Origin: Metabacillus flavus
Lineage (GTDB): Bacteria > Bacillota > Bacilli > Bacillales > Bacillaceae
Direction of reading: 5' to 3'
Length of the DNA: 64,000 bases
Assembly (NCBI RefSeq): GCF_018283675.1
Contig: NZ_JAGVRK010000001.1
Span: 3,472,001 to 3,536,000, forward strand
Part shown: piece by piece, positions 1-8,515 of the stretch
Layout of the letters: every line of letters starts with the position of its first letter
Numbering within the stretch: the stretch's first letter is position 1
Made by a program: the position numbers and the translations under genes
Notes under the pieces: generated by a model
The model's input: only the letters and a program-made list of their open reading frames with translations
Databases searched by the model: none
What the model was told of the DNA's origin: nothing

Positions 1-118
1 GCCGATAAAGAAATGTTGACCGTAAACTTTCTTAGCAGCCAATGCCAAAGAAGGTTTTTTTATTTGGCTGTTTCAAAGCTATCAAACAGAGTCTATTGTT
101 TTAAGGAGGAAGGCAGTT

Positions 119-895
119 ATGAAAGAACTGAAAAGAGTAATGACTGGCGCTCAGTCCTTTTCCATTCATAAGAGTTCTGAACAGGCCATTCTTTTGTGCC
201 ATGGCTTCAACGGCACCCCTCAGAGTATGGAATCGCTGGGAGAAAAATTTGCCTCATTGGGCTATTCTGTTTATGCTCCCAGGCTTGCCGGACATGGTAC
301 ATGTCCGTCCGATATGGAGCTTTGCTCGGTTCAAGACTGGTACCGCTCCTTGGAAACTGCTTATTTAAAATTAAGAAGCCGATTTAAAAAAGTATTTGTT
401 ATCGGACAATCCATGGGCGGCAGCCTGACGATTAAGCTTGCCAGCCAATTCACGCAAATCGATGGAATAGGTCTTATTAATGCAGCACTTGAAGTTCCAG
501 AGTATGAAAAGATTGTGGGAGATACAGGTTTCATTAAAGAAGGACGGCCAGATATAAAGGATCCGTCTGTGGAGGAAATCGCTTATGAAAAAATACCTGT
601 TAAAGCCATTTCCGAGCTGAGAAAAGCTATGAATGAAGCAAAAGTCAAGCTTGCAGAAGTCACGTGTCCAGTCGTTGTATTCTGTTCTCCGGAGGATCAT
701 GTTGTTCCTGCCGCCTGTTCTGAAAAGATTATGGAGTCCATTTCCGCCAACAGAAAAAAGGTGATTAGCCTTCCAAATTCTTATCATGTAGCCTCCATGG
801 ATTTTGACCAGGATTTGATCGTAAGAGAAGCCAATCAATTTTTTTCCATACAAAAAACAGCCCTTCCTGCTAATAGGAAGAGCATGAACGCCTGA
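119..895 (+). CDS. Alpha/beta-hydrolase carboxylesterase (Est30/YvaK-like)
   Basis: A 258-residue cytoplasmic serine hydrolase. The nucleophile elbow GQSMGG lies at residues 96-101 (Ser98). An oxyanion-hole HGF is at 28-30, and the likely catalytic Asp193 (PEDHVV) and His223 (SYHVAS) complete the triad. Size and motif spacing fit the Bacillus/Geobacillus monomeric carboxylesterases that hydrolyse short and medium acyl esters and can act as a monoglyceride lipase; the natural substrate is unknown. AAGGAGG sits about 10 bases before the ATG. No signal peptide or membrane segment is visible. It converges with bioY, its stop lying only three bases from the bioY stop. The family is clear; the substrate is not. 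Confidence 0.88.
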   Translation: MKELKRVMTGAQSFSIHKSSEQAILLCHGFNGTPQSMESLGEKFASLGYSVYAPRLAGHGTCPSDMELCSVQDWYRSLETAYLKLRSRFKKVFVIGQSMGGSLTIKLASQFTQIDGIGLINAALEVPEYEKIVGDTGFIKEGRPDIKDPSVEEIAYEKIPVKAISELRKAMNEAKVKLAEVTCPVVVFCSPEDHVVPAACSEKIMESISANRKKVISLPNSYHVASMDFDQDLIVREANQFFSIQKTALPANRKSMNA

Positions 896-898
896 ATT

Positions 899-1468
899 CT
901 AGGCTGCTTGAACCTTTTGATTAAGCAGCTTCGCTTGAATAAGCCGTCTTCTTACAGCAATTCCAATCCAGCTCGCCAGCGCCGCTTTTATGAGGCCAAC
1001 TGCTACAAATGGCCAGACACCAACAGCAAGTGCCTTGTCCCACGGCAAACCTAAGACGATTTTTAGCCACACCGTTCCGAAGAGCAATGTAACCAGCATC
1101 CCAATCGTGTTTGCGGCGAGCGCAAACATGAGCGTAAACTTTGTTTTTTCAAGGAAATATCCTGTTAAAAACGCCGCCGCAATGAATCCGATTATGTATC
1201 CCCCGGTTGGCCCCGCCAATATGTGAAGACCGCCTTTCGCCTCCGCAAAGACAGGCAGGCCAATCATTCCAAGACCAGCATATACAGCCATAGCCAAGGC
1301 CCCATACCGGCTGCCGAGAATAGTAGCCGCAATTCCTACTGCTAATGTCTGTCCGCTAATCGGAACGATTGGAAGCGGAATTTCAATTTGTGCAAATACA
1401 GCTGTGATTGCCGCAAACATTCCAGATAAAATAAGCATGCGGAGCTTTTCCCTTTGTTTTTGCATCAT
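899..1468 (-). CDS. bioY: Biotin transporter substrate-binding subunit BioY
   Basis: A 189-residue, almost entirely hydrophobic protein with about six membrane helices. It has typical BioY stretches: PIPxxPISGQTLAV near residues 31-43 and a GPTGGYIIGF motif near 86-95. BioY is the S component of an energy-coupling factor importer for biotin; no EcfA or EcfT gene is nearby, so it must use a shared or distant module, as usual in Bacillaceae. The start ATG follows GGGGAAGAG. A BirA-type operator lies just upstream, so expression should be repressed when biotin is plentiful. It converges with the upstream esterase gene. Confidence 0.95.
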   Translation of the reverse strand: MMQKQREKLRMLILSGMFAAITAVFAQIEIPLPIVPISGQTLAVGIAATILGSRYGALAMAVYAGLGMIGLPVFAEAKGGLHILAGPTGGYIIGFIAAAFLTGYFLEKTKFTLMFALAANTIGMLVTLLFGTVWLKIVLGLPWDKALAVGVWPFVAVGLIKAALASWIGIAVRRRLIQAKLLNQKVQAA

Positions 1469-1480
1469 TCTCTTCCCCTT

Positions 1481-1510
1481 TGTTAACCTTTATAAACTTA
1501 AAGTTAACAT
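1481..1510 (-). promoter_or_regulatory. BirA (biotin repressor) operator of bioY
   Basis: Inverted GTTAAC arms (TGTTAACC at 1481-1488 and AGTTAACA at 1502-1509) are separated by an AT-rich spacer, 12-43 bases before the bioY start. This is the layout of the Bacillus BirA box, GTTAACC...GGTTAAC. Position and target gene both support it. The assignment is inferred from pattern and context. Confidence 0.8.
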
Positions 1511-1535
1511 AAGGAATCGATTTCTGTAAAAGGTT

Positions 1536-2288
1536 TTACAGAATATAGGTTCCGCCATGCCACATTTTCTCACGGGGCTCCCTATTATTTTTTTCATAGA
1601 AAGAAACCGCGTAAATCCCTTTTTCATGATGACATTCTGATTTTCTAAAGCTTACGAACGTGTCTCCCAACGATATTTTCACGTCTTCACCCTCTTTTTC
1701 ATCTTTCTCCAGCTGAAGCCACTCCGACCATTGAGAAGCCGCCTTCTCAGGATTTTCAGAGAGGTAGATGACTTCACGGATCATTTTTATTCCATTTGGG
1801 TGAGGCGCAAGTGCTCCCGTCCGAATTAAATCCTCTTTTCTAACTTCATCCGACTCGCCCCATTCGATGAAAAACGGCAGAGGAAATTCTGATTCCGGCT
1901 GTTCGGCGAAAAGCATCCTCCAGGAGATTTTGGTCCCGTCAGCCCTAGTCCGGCTTCCTGAAAAAGGACCTTTCACCGTAAGCCCTGCACCCTTCAATTT
2001 TTCAGCTAACACATCCATCTCATTGGTTCGAATGGCCATTTGACAAAGGCTTTCATTTTCCTGGCGGGCACACATTTGAATGAGCGGGTTGTCCGATTTT
2101 TCAGCCTTGTCTTTATCCTCAATTGCCAGAAATTCAAGATACGCGAGACTAAAATAGCTTAAACTGTTTGCTGTTCCCCAATTCTCATGGCTTCCCCCGG
2201 GAACTGTATGAAAACCGAGCAATTGAAATTCAGCTCCCGCTTGAACGGGCGGCTGTTTTACATAATGAACGATATGATCGAGCTTCAT
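1536..2288 (-). CDS. VOC-family (glyoxalase-like) protein
   Basis: A 250-residue protein beginning LDHIVHYV, the usual opening of a glyoxalase-like domain of the vicinal-oxygen-chelate fold. A later segment (ALAPHPNGI) resembles the second half of glyoxalase_3-type members. No pathway can be assigned; relatives are mostly annotated only as VOC proteins. I place the start at the ATG at 2288 because GGGAGGG lies six bases upstream; the in-frame ATG at 2303 overlaps that ribosome site. Cytoplasmic, no signal peptide. It lies just downstream of the small membrane peptide gene on the same strand. Confidence 0.75.
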   Translation of the reverse strand: MKLDHIVHYVKQPPVQAGAEFQLLGFHTVPGGSHENWGTANSLSYFSLAYLEFLAIEDKDKAEKSDNPLIQMCARQENESLCQMAIRTNEMDVLAEKLKGAGLTVKGPFSGSRTRADGTKISWRMLFAEQPESEFPLPFFIEWGESDEVRKEDLIRTGALAPHPNGIKMIREVIYLSENPEKAASQWSEWLQLEKDEKEGEDVKISLGDTFVSFRKSECHHEKGIYAVSFYEKNNREPREKMWHGGTYIL

Positions 2289-2351
2289 CTGCATCCCTCC
2301 CATTATTTAGTTTTATAGTAGAGGGATTTGGGAGAAATAACAAGAAAGCAG

Positions 2352-2504
2352 CTAATCTCTATAGTTATCCGTTTGGCGCTCCTCCTTAATTAGCAGTTCC
2401 CAGGAGCTTTTCCCGCGGTACTCCATTCCCCACCGATCCTTGAGCAAGCTTGCCGTTAGCCCAATAAATAAAAGACCCGCTGCAGCTAAAAGAAATTCAA
2501 TCAT
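2352..2504 (-). CDS. Small membrane peptide, 50 residues
   Basis: A 50-residue reading frame with GGGGGAG four bases before its ATG. Residues 4-21 form one hydrophobic helix (FLLAAAGLLFIGLTASLL), followed by a charged tail rich in K, E and R. The ribosome site, the single helix and its position upstream of the VOC gene on the same strand suggest a real small protein. No family is recognised, so the function is unknown. Confidence 0.55.
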   Translation of the reverse strand: MIEFLLAAAGLLFIGLTASLLKDRWGMEYRGKSSWELLIKEERQTDNYRD

Positions 2505-2815
2505 CGTTCTCCCCCTTTTAGGTACAAGTGTATGTCAAGGGGGGAGTGGTTATGTTCGTTCGGAGGTTACTTTCCACCCAAAATACATCAGACAAAAAGG
2601 AACAAAAAACGAGCGATTCACTTCTTTTCCGACACATGAATATGAATAATAATACATGTTTATATAAATTAATCTTTATAAAATCACATTAAATCTATAA
2701 ATGTATGCAAAATAACTAATATTAATTCATTTTTCTCTTTTTCTCTTGCTCAACCTGTGATAATCTTTTCTTGTATTGTAATTTTTTGATAGATACATAG
2801 AAAGGAAGGGGAACT
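2505..2815. other. AT-rich intergenic region, divergent promoters
   Basis: This 311-base stretch separates the minus-strand small peptide gene from the plus-strand carboxypeptidase, so it must hold both promoters. The right half is very AT-rich. A TGTGATAAT extended -10-like motif lies near 2756-2764 in the plus direction. No convincing gene or operator was found. Confidence 0.4.
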
Positions 2816-5518
2816 ATGGGTAAAAAGAGCTTGTCTATTTTAATGGCAATGATGGTGTTTTTCACATTTGGTTTCGCCCCGGTTCAGGCAATAACAACAA
2901 GTGAGTCTGTGTCAGCAGCAACTATGAAAGCAAGCCAGTCCCTCATCTCCATGACGGAAGAAAGAGAGATTGAAGTTACCGCCGATCTGGGTTATTCGGC
3001 AGACTTAAGCAAGCTGCAATGGACCTTTGGCGGAAAGCCTCTTGATCAGTGGAAGCAATGGGATCCTTCTGCAAAGAAATACTCCGGTTCACCTTACATT
3101 ACGTTTTCAGAACCGCCTGCCTACATAGATGGAACAACCAAGATTAAAGCGAAACTGAAGTTCAGCCTCCTCTACGGAACAGAGGATGTCTCCCCAAGAA
3201 GTCTTCGCACGCTTTACCCTGCCTTAATCGGAACCTATGAATTAGCCGTAAAAGATCCTGCAAAGGGACAAGCCGCGAACGTTCCTCTTAAATTGAACGT
3301 CTATGATGAATATTTAAAATGGGATGAAATTAAGCCTGCCATCGATAAAATCAGCAAGGAAGCCATCAACGGCCGCTATGTTTCTTATCAAACGCTCGGG
3401 TCTTCATCTGAAGGAAGACCGATGCACTTTATGGTTCTCGCAAAGGATAAAGCCTCTGTTGATCAATATTTAAATCAAATCGCCCAGCAAAAACTTGAAA
3501 ATCCAGCAGAATTGAAGAAAAAAATGGCAAATGGCCAGCTGAAGAATTATAAAGTGCCCATCTGGATCAACAATATCCACCCAGACGAGTCACCGGGAGT
3601 GGACGCCATTGTAGAGCTGTACCGCATTTTTGCCACAGAAAAGAGCAAATCCTTTAAAACGGCCGACAACCAGGGCCGGGAGAAGGAAACGAGTATCAAT
3701 ATCGACAAAGCTCTCGACAATGTCATTTTTCTTTTCAACTTCACGCAAAATCCGGATGGGCGCGTATACAATACCCGTCAAAATGCAAACGGATTTGATT
3801 TAAACCGTGACAATACGTACCAAACGCAAATCGAAACTCAAAATCTCGCAAAAGGCCTTTCAAAATGGCTTCCGGTATCCCTGCTTGATTTCCATGGATT
3901 TTACGATGAGTTTGTTATTGAACCTTGTACTCCTCCTCATAATCAAAATTATGAATATGACCTGCTTATGGATGGTATGGTCGAACAGGCAGAACAGATG
4001 GGAAAAGCGGGAATCGCCAATACAAAATATGATAGCTACCTGATCCCCTTAAAGGATTGGCCGAACAAATTCGATGATGCCACACCTTCTTACACCTCCA
4101 CCTTCTCTATGTTCCATGGAGCAATGGGACATACGGTTGAGATTCCTGACCTTAATGCGGAATCCTACAAAGCTCTCGTAAATGCTGGTTTAGGGGCAGC
4201 CAAATATGTATCTGAAAACAAACAGGAGCTATTTAGGAATCAGCTTGATATTTACGAGCGCGGCATATTGGGCAAGGACGACCGGGCTACAGACAAATGG
4301 TTTGTCAATCCGGAAGGTGAAGAAATCGGACGCGACCGCAAAGGAAATAAAAGTTTTTTCCCGGATTACTATGTCATCCCTGTAGATAAGAAGCTTCAAA
4401 AGAACGTACTTGAAGCACATAAAATGGCCGACTATTTGATTCGCAATGGCATCAAGGTCAGCCAATCATCCAAAACGATTAAGGCCGGAAAACAAACGTA
4501 TCCAAAGGGCTCTTATGTCATTGATATGAAACAGGCAAAACGCGGATTCGTCAATGCCGTCCTTTATGATGGAGAGGATTTATCAGATTGGGAAGAAATG
4601 TACGCTGAAGTGGTTAACAGCTTCCATGACCTCCGCGGGTTCACCCGAATGGAAGTCCGCTCTGCAAATGCCTTTGCAAAAGGACTGCAGCCGGTGAAAA
4701 AAGTGACGGCTCCAAAGACGGAGGTAAAGGAAAAAGCGGACAGCTACGTCGTTAAGAATTCCAGCAACGAAGCCGTAAAAGCCGTGAACAAGCTTCTCAG
4801 AATGAAGGCTCCCGTTCAGCAGCTGACGGCAGGAGGCAAGGGCTATGCAGCAGGAGATTATGTGATATCCGGCAAGGAATTGGGATTGGTTAAAGACAGC
4901 TATTACCTGGATCTCATGTCTTATGATAAAAAAGGCAAAACGAAAGTACTCAAGCAGCCTAAAGTATTCAGCACCGGATCGGCCGCTTCGAAATATGTAC
5001 TAAAAGAACTGGGATTTGAAATTGCCAAAAGTGAAAACGAAGCCGATGTTGTAGTGGATGATGCAGGACTCGCAGCCAAGGCGCTTATCCAAACCGGCAA
5101 GCCATATATCGGAATCGGAAGCAGCTCACTGAACTTTGCAGAGAAAGAGAATCTGCTGCCGGGATTTGATTACTCCACCACCACCGGTTCCCGAGCATCC
5201 CATGAAGGACTTTTGTGGACAGATGTATCAGCAGGCCAGATGATGACAAGCGGATATGCGAAAAAAGAAAAATTATATATCGCCACAGGCTCCTACATTA
5301 AAGCTGTTCCAAAAGATGCAGCGATTCTTGCAAAAGTTGCTAATCAACCCAACTTTTTCATTAGCGGATGGTGGCCGAAGCATGAAGTTCTGCAAGGCCA
5401 AACCATTGCCTTCACGAAGGGAAATATCACCTTATTTGCAAACGACATAACCAATAAAGCACACCCGCAGTATAGCTATCGATTGCTTGCAAATTCTATT
5501 TATGCGGCGATGAAATAA
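2816..5518 (+). CDS. Secreted M14-family zinc carboxypeptidase
   Basis: A 900-residue exported protein. A signal peptide spans about residues 1-25 (KKS, hydrophobic core, cleavage near VQA). The M14 zinc ligands are visible: HPDE (His255, Glu258) and a second His near 360 in LLDFHGFYD. The catalytic glutamate is likely Glu442 in HTVEIPDLN. The domain begins near residue 160 after an N-terminal beta-rich region. A long C-terminal part (about 490-900) has no motif I recognise. It probably trims peptides or wall peptides outside the cell. GGAAGGGG precedes the ATG. It is monocistronic with its own terminator. Confidence 0.9.
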   Translation: MGKKSLSILMAMMVFFTFGFAPVQAITTSESVSAATMKASQSLISMTEEREIEVTADLGYSADLSKLQWTFGGKPLDQWKQWDPSAKKYSGSPYITFSEPPAYIDGTTKIKAKLKFSLLYGTEDVSPRSLRTLYPALIGTYELAVKDPAKGQAANVPLKLNVYDEYLKWDEIKPAIDKISKEAINGRYVSYQTLGSSSEGRPMHFMVLAKDKASVDQYLNQIAQQKLENPAELKKKMANGQLKNYKVPIWINNIHPDESPGVDAIVELYRIFATEKSKSFKTADNQGREKETSINIDKALDNVIFLFNFTQNPDGRVYNTRQNANGFDLNRDNTYQTQIETQNLAKGLSKWLPVSLLDFHGFYDEFVIEPCTPPHNQNYEYDLLMDGMVEQAEQMGKAGIANTKYDSYLIPLKDWPNKFDDATPSYTSTFSMFHGAMGHTVEIPDLNAESYKALVNAGLGAAKYVSENKQELFRNQLDIYERGILGKDDRATDKWFVNPEGEEIGRDRKGNKSFFPDYYVIPVDKKLQKNVLEAHKMADYLIRNGIKVSQSSKTIKAGKQTYPKGSYVIDMKQAKRGFVNAVLYDGEDLSDWEEMYAEVVNSFHDLRGFTRMEVRSANAFAKGLQPVKKVTAPKTEVKEKADSYVVKNSSNEAVKAVNKLLRMKAPVQQLTAGGKGYAAGDYVISGKELGLVKDSYYLDLMSYDKKGKTKVLKQPKVFSTGSAASKYVLKELGFEIAKSENEADVVVDDAGLAAKALIQTGKPYIGIGSSSLNFAEKENLLPGFDYSTTTGSRASHEGLLWTDVSAGQMMTSGYAKKEKLYIATGSYIKAVPKDAAILAKVANQPNFFISGWWPKHEVLQGQTIAFTKGNITLFANDITNKAHPQYSYRLLANSIYAAMK

Positions 5519-5525
5519 AATCTTA

Positions 5526-5560
5526 AAGGCAGACGGTCCAAAACCGTTTGCTTTTTTTTT
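5526..5560 (+). terminator. Rho-independent terminator of the M14 peptidase gene
   Basis: A stem GCAGACGGT/ACCGTTTGC is followed by nine T residues, directly after the peptidase stop codon. Confidence 0.9.
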
Positions 5561-5619
5561 GGCTCCTTTCTAAAAAGATTCTTGTTCTTAAATAAGGTCT
5601 ATAGACAACAATTGGTAGG

Positions 5620-5767
5620 TTGATAGAAGAGGGAGGTGCGAGACTCCTAAGGTAGCAGCGGAAAAGGTGAAACCCTGCAGGCACTATACTCAGAAGGCTC
5701 ACCGCCGATCAGGTGGAAAACAACCGAGCCATCCTAAGATAAGCACTTGAAGCGGGAATCAACAGGG
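5620..5767. repeat. Degenerate copy of a Bacillaceae intergenic repeat
   Basis: This stretch contains GGTGCGAGACTCC, AGCAGCGG, AGGTGAAACCCTGCAGGC, GGCTCACCGCC and GGGAATCAACA in the same order and spacing as the copy at 54081-54212. It is GC-richer than its surroundings and has no reading frame. Elements of this type recur in many Bacillaceae intergenic regions; their role is not established. This copy is the more decayed of the two. Confidence 0.7.
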
Positions 5768-5915
5768 AAGCTGAAGAATACAAATGTTATTAAAATGCCC
5801 CTCTTTCTAGCATTCTTTCAACTGCGTTTTAAACAATTAAATCAGGAAAAAAGCCTGTGTTTACATAGTGGTATTTAGACCTTTTTTTATTTTATTTCAT
5901 TTTTTTGAAATTTTA

Positions 5916-5944
5916 TTGAAAACGATACCATATTAAGTTATAAT
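5916..5944 (+). promoter_or_regulatory. Sigma-A promoter overlapped by a LacI/CcpA-type operator
   Basis: TTGAAA (5916-5921) and TATAAT (5939-5944) are exactly 17 bases apart. TGAAAACGATACCA (5917-5930), a cre-like or LacI-family operator with one mismatch to consensus, lies over the -35 box. Binding there would block transcription of the sugar ABC importer. The left ten bases are identical to a half of the operator upstream of the lacI-type gene (12476-12489). Confidence 0.8.
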
Positions 5945-5958
5945 CATCTCAAGATAAA

Positions 5959-5974
5959 AAGAAAGCGCTATCAA
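5959..5974 (+). promoter_or_regulatory. Second cre-like site in the ABC importer leader
   Basis: AAGAAAGCGCTATCAA matches the CcpA consensus WTGNAARCGNWWWCAW at all but one position and lies a few bases after the predicted transcription start. This suggests carbon catabolite repression as a roadblock or at initiation. The leader from here to the binding-protein start is over 300 bases; no riboswitch or small gene was recognised in it. Confidence 0.65.
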
Positions 5975-6290
5975 AAAGCGCTGGAAATGCTGCATTCTGT
6001 CATCCGTTATGCACGAATCTATTAGTCTATGTTTTGTATGGCTGAAGGACAGATCTGCAAAGCATCACTAAGTTTGATTGCAAGGAGGGGTGTTTGCGTC
6101 CGTAAAAATCTACATTGGTTTATCTGCTTTTACGAGGAAAGGCGCAATTAGCTTCTAAGGACAAGCCGTATTTATGTGTTCAGGGGTCAGCAGTGATCAT
6201 GATACATATGCACATGGCAAAGAAACCAAGGCTGGATGCAAACTTAATATCGGGGAATACATTTTTAAAAACTTAGGGGGAGAAATGAAC

Positions 6291-7574
6291 ATGTTAAATA
6301 AAAAGACACTGCTGCTATCATCTGCATTAATTTTAGGTCTTGCAGGCTGTTCTACTGGCGGAGGAGACAAAACCAGTTCTTCAAGCAATAAAGGCGACGT
6401 CACCCTTAATATTTTCCAGGGTAAAGTGGAATTTAAAACTCAATTTGAAGATTTGGCTAAGAAATATGAAGAAGAGCATCCGGATGTAAGCATTAAGGTA
6501 CAAACGGTAGGCGGCGGTAATGACTACGCAGGAACATTGAAAACGAAGCTTGCTTCAGGGGAAGAACCTACAATCTTTACAGTATCCGGCCAAACAGACA
6601 TCGATCAGTACCGTGATCGTCTTTCAGATCTTAAAGACACGAAAGCAGCTGATTTAGCGGTTGAAGGGGCCCTTGATAACGTTAAGCAAGGTGACGAAAT
6701 CGTAGGACTTCCTGTTAATCTTGAAGGATACGGAATTATCTATAATAAGAAGATTTTTAAAGACGCAGGGATTGATCCGGCTTCTATTAAGTCCATGGAA
6801 GATTTGAAAAAGGCTGCAGAAACACTTGATAGCCAAAAAGACAAGTTAAAGCTTGATGCGGTATTTGCACTGGCTGCAAAAGAAAAATGGGTTCAAGGAA
6901 ACCATGCTGCGAACGTATTTGTCGGCGATGATTTCAAATACGATCCTAAAGCAACCTACGAAGCAAAAGATGTACCATTAAAAAACAGCGCTGCATTTAA
7001 GGAGTACATCGATCTTCAGAATAAATATTCTGCACAGCCGGTAATCAACCTGGATTACTCCCAGCAGGTTGAAGAATTGTTTTCTACCGGACGCGTAGCT
7101 ATGATCCAGCAAGGTAACTGGGTTTATCCAACCGTTGAACAAATGGATCCTGAGCTAGCGGAAAAAGGCATTGGCATTATTCCAATCCCGTTAAACGGCG
7201 AAGCAAAAATGCCTGTAGGTGTACCTAGTTACTACGTTGTAAACAAAAAAGCAGATGAGAAACAGCAAAAAGCGGCTCGCGACTTCCTGGATTGGATGTA
7301 TACTTCCGACACAGGTAAGGAAGCTGTTCTATCAGAATTTAAGTTTATCCCTGCCTATGAAGAATATGATTCAAGCAAAATCGCTGATCCACTGTCTAAA
7401 GAAATTTACAAGTATACACAGGATGGAAACACTACAACTTGGGTATTCCAGAACTTCCCTCTTGATTGGAGCGATATGTTCGGTGCTGAAGTGCAAAAGT
7501 ACCTGGCAGGAAAATCTTCATGGGATGATCTTGTGAAAGAAATGCAGTCAAAATGGTCGAACGCACGTAAATAA
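6291..7574 (+). CDS. Sugar ABC transporter solute-binding lipoprotein
   Basis: A family-1 extracellular solute-binding protein of 427 residues. The lipoprotein signal peptide ends in LGLAGC, so the mature protein is lipid-anchored outside the cell. The body has the usual two-lobe pattern, including NYSGKLPV-like contact segments and a W-rich C-terminus. The in-frame open frame extends upstream to 6174, but AGGGGGAG at 6275-6282 is correctly spaced from the ATG at 6291; an ATG at 6285 is too close. It is followed by two permeases and no ATPase, so a shared MsmX-type ATPase is likely. The sugar is not evident; an oligosaccharide is plausible. Confidence 0.9.
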   Translation: MLNKKTLLLSSALILGLAGCSTGGGDKTSSSSNKGDVTLNIFQGKVEFKTQFEDLAKKYEEEHPDVSIKVQTVGGGNDYAGTLKTKLASGEEPTIFTVSGQTDIDQYRDRLSDLKDTKAADLAVEGALDNVKQGDEIVGLPVNLEGYGIIYNKKIFKDAGIDPASIKSMEDLKKAAETLDSQKDKLKLDAVFALAAKEKWVQGNHAANVFVGDDFKYDPKATYEAKDVPLKNSAAFKEYIDLQNKYSAQPVINLDYSQQVEELFSTGRVAMIQQGNWVYPTVEQMDPELAEKGIGIIPIPLNGEAKMPVGVPSYYVVNKKADEKQQKAARDFLDWMYTSDTGKEAVLSEFKFIPAYEEYDSSKIADPLSKEIYKYTQDGNTTTWVFQNFPLDWSDMFGAEVQKYLAGKSSWDDLVKEMQSKWSNARK

Positions 7575-7585
7575 AAGCTAGAAAA

Positions 7586-7618
7586 GAAAAAGATAACAAG
7601 ATCTTTGTTATCTTTTTC
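7586..7618 (+). promoter_or_regulatory. Intercistronic hairpin after the binding-protein gene
   Basis: Perfect 14-bp arms (GAAAAAGATAACAA and its complement) flank a five-base loop between the binding protein and the first permease. Such hairpins commonly lower permease expression relative to the binding protein by partial termination or 3'-end protection. Confidence 0.7.
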
Positions 7619-7651
7619 TTTACATAATTCAGATTGAAATGAGGTTCAGCC

Positions 7652-8515
7652 ATGATGAAAAATAAAGATGTAATGTTTTGGGTATTTCTGGCACCGGTTT
7701 TACTAGCTCTCGGCATCGTCATCATCGTTCCCCTTATATACGGCGTATACTATTCTTTTACCGATTGGGATGGAGTAAACGAAGCCCAATTTATCGGAAT
7801 GGAAAACTATCTTAATCTTTTTTCGGATAAAGATTTCCTGAATTCACTCTGGTTCACCTTTAAGTTCTCAGTTGCTACCGTCATTATCGTGAATCTTATC
7901 GGTCTCGGCCTCGCAATGCTTGTTACCTCTTATATTAAATCAAAGAATTTACTTCGGACAATATTCTTTATGCCGAATCTCATTGGCGGACTGATCCTTG
8001 GTTTCATTTGGCAGTTTGTTTTCACTAAAGTTTTCGATGCGATTGGACGGGCCACAGGCATTGAATGGATGCAAGGCTGGCTATCTGATTCCACCACAGG
8101 ATTCTGGGGCATGGTTATTTTGACAAGCTGGCAAATGGCCGGCTATATCATGATCATTTATGTTGCATACCTTGAAAATGTGCCGCAGGATTTGCTGGAA
8201 GCTGCAGAAATCGATGGAGCCAATTCATTCCAAAGATTCCGCAGCATTACCTTCCCTTTGGTGGCACCTGCATTTACGGTCAGCTTGTTCTTGACCCTAT
8301 CCCACTCGTTTAAAGTATATGACCAGAACTTAGCCCTTACAAACGGGGGGCCTTACAATTCTACACAGGCCGTATCAATGGATATTGTTAATACAGCCTT
8401 CCAGGTTAACCAAATGGCATCTGCCCAAGCTAAAGCCATTATCTTCTTCATTATTATTGCAGCGATATCCTTAACACAGGTTTATATCAACAAGAAGAAG
8501 GAGGTCGAGCTGTAA
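7652..8515 (+). CDS. Sugar ABC transporter permease, MalF-type
   Basis: A 287-residue inner-membrane permease with six predicted helices. The EAA loop reads EAAEIDGANSFQRFRSITFPL-like near residues 185-205; it is the contact site for the ATPase. An N-terminal FLAPVLLALG and VIVPLIYGVYYSF opening are typical of the MalF/UgpA group without the large periplasmic insertion. The stop overlaps the next permease start by one base (TAATG), showing translational coupling. It forms one importer with the preceding lipoprotein and following permease. Confidence 0.93.
   Translation: MMKNKDVMFWVFLAPVLLALGIVIIVPLIYGVYYSFTDWDGVNEAQFIGMENYLNLFSDKDFLNSLWFTFKFSVATVIIVNLIGLGLAMLVTSYIKSKNLLRTIFFMPNLIGGLILGFIWQFVFTKVFDAIGRATGIEWMQGWLSDSTTGFWGMVILTSWQMAGYIMIIYVAYLENVPQDLLEAAEIDGANSFQRFRSITFPLVAPAFTVSLFLTLSHSFKVYDQNLALTNGGPYNSTQAVSMDIVNTAFQVNQMASAQAKAIIFFIIIAAISLTQVYINKKKEVEL

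Noticed and set aside
2440-2649. A 69-codon plus-strand frame
   Set aside because: It is antisense to the small membrane peptide gene, has a low-complexity basic sequence and no credible ribosome site.
5951-6290. A riboswitch in the long leader of the ABC importer
   Set aside because: No conserved riboswitch core was recognised and the operators already explain regulation; a frame starting near 6090 lacks proper spacing from its ribosome site.
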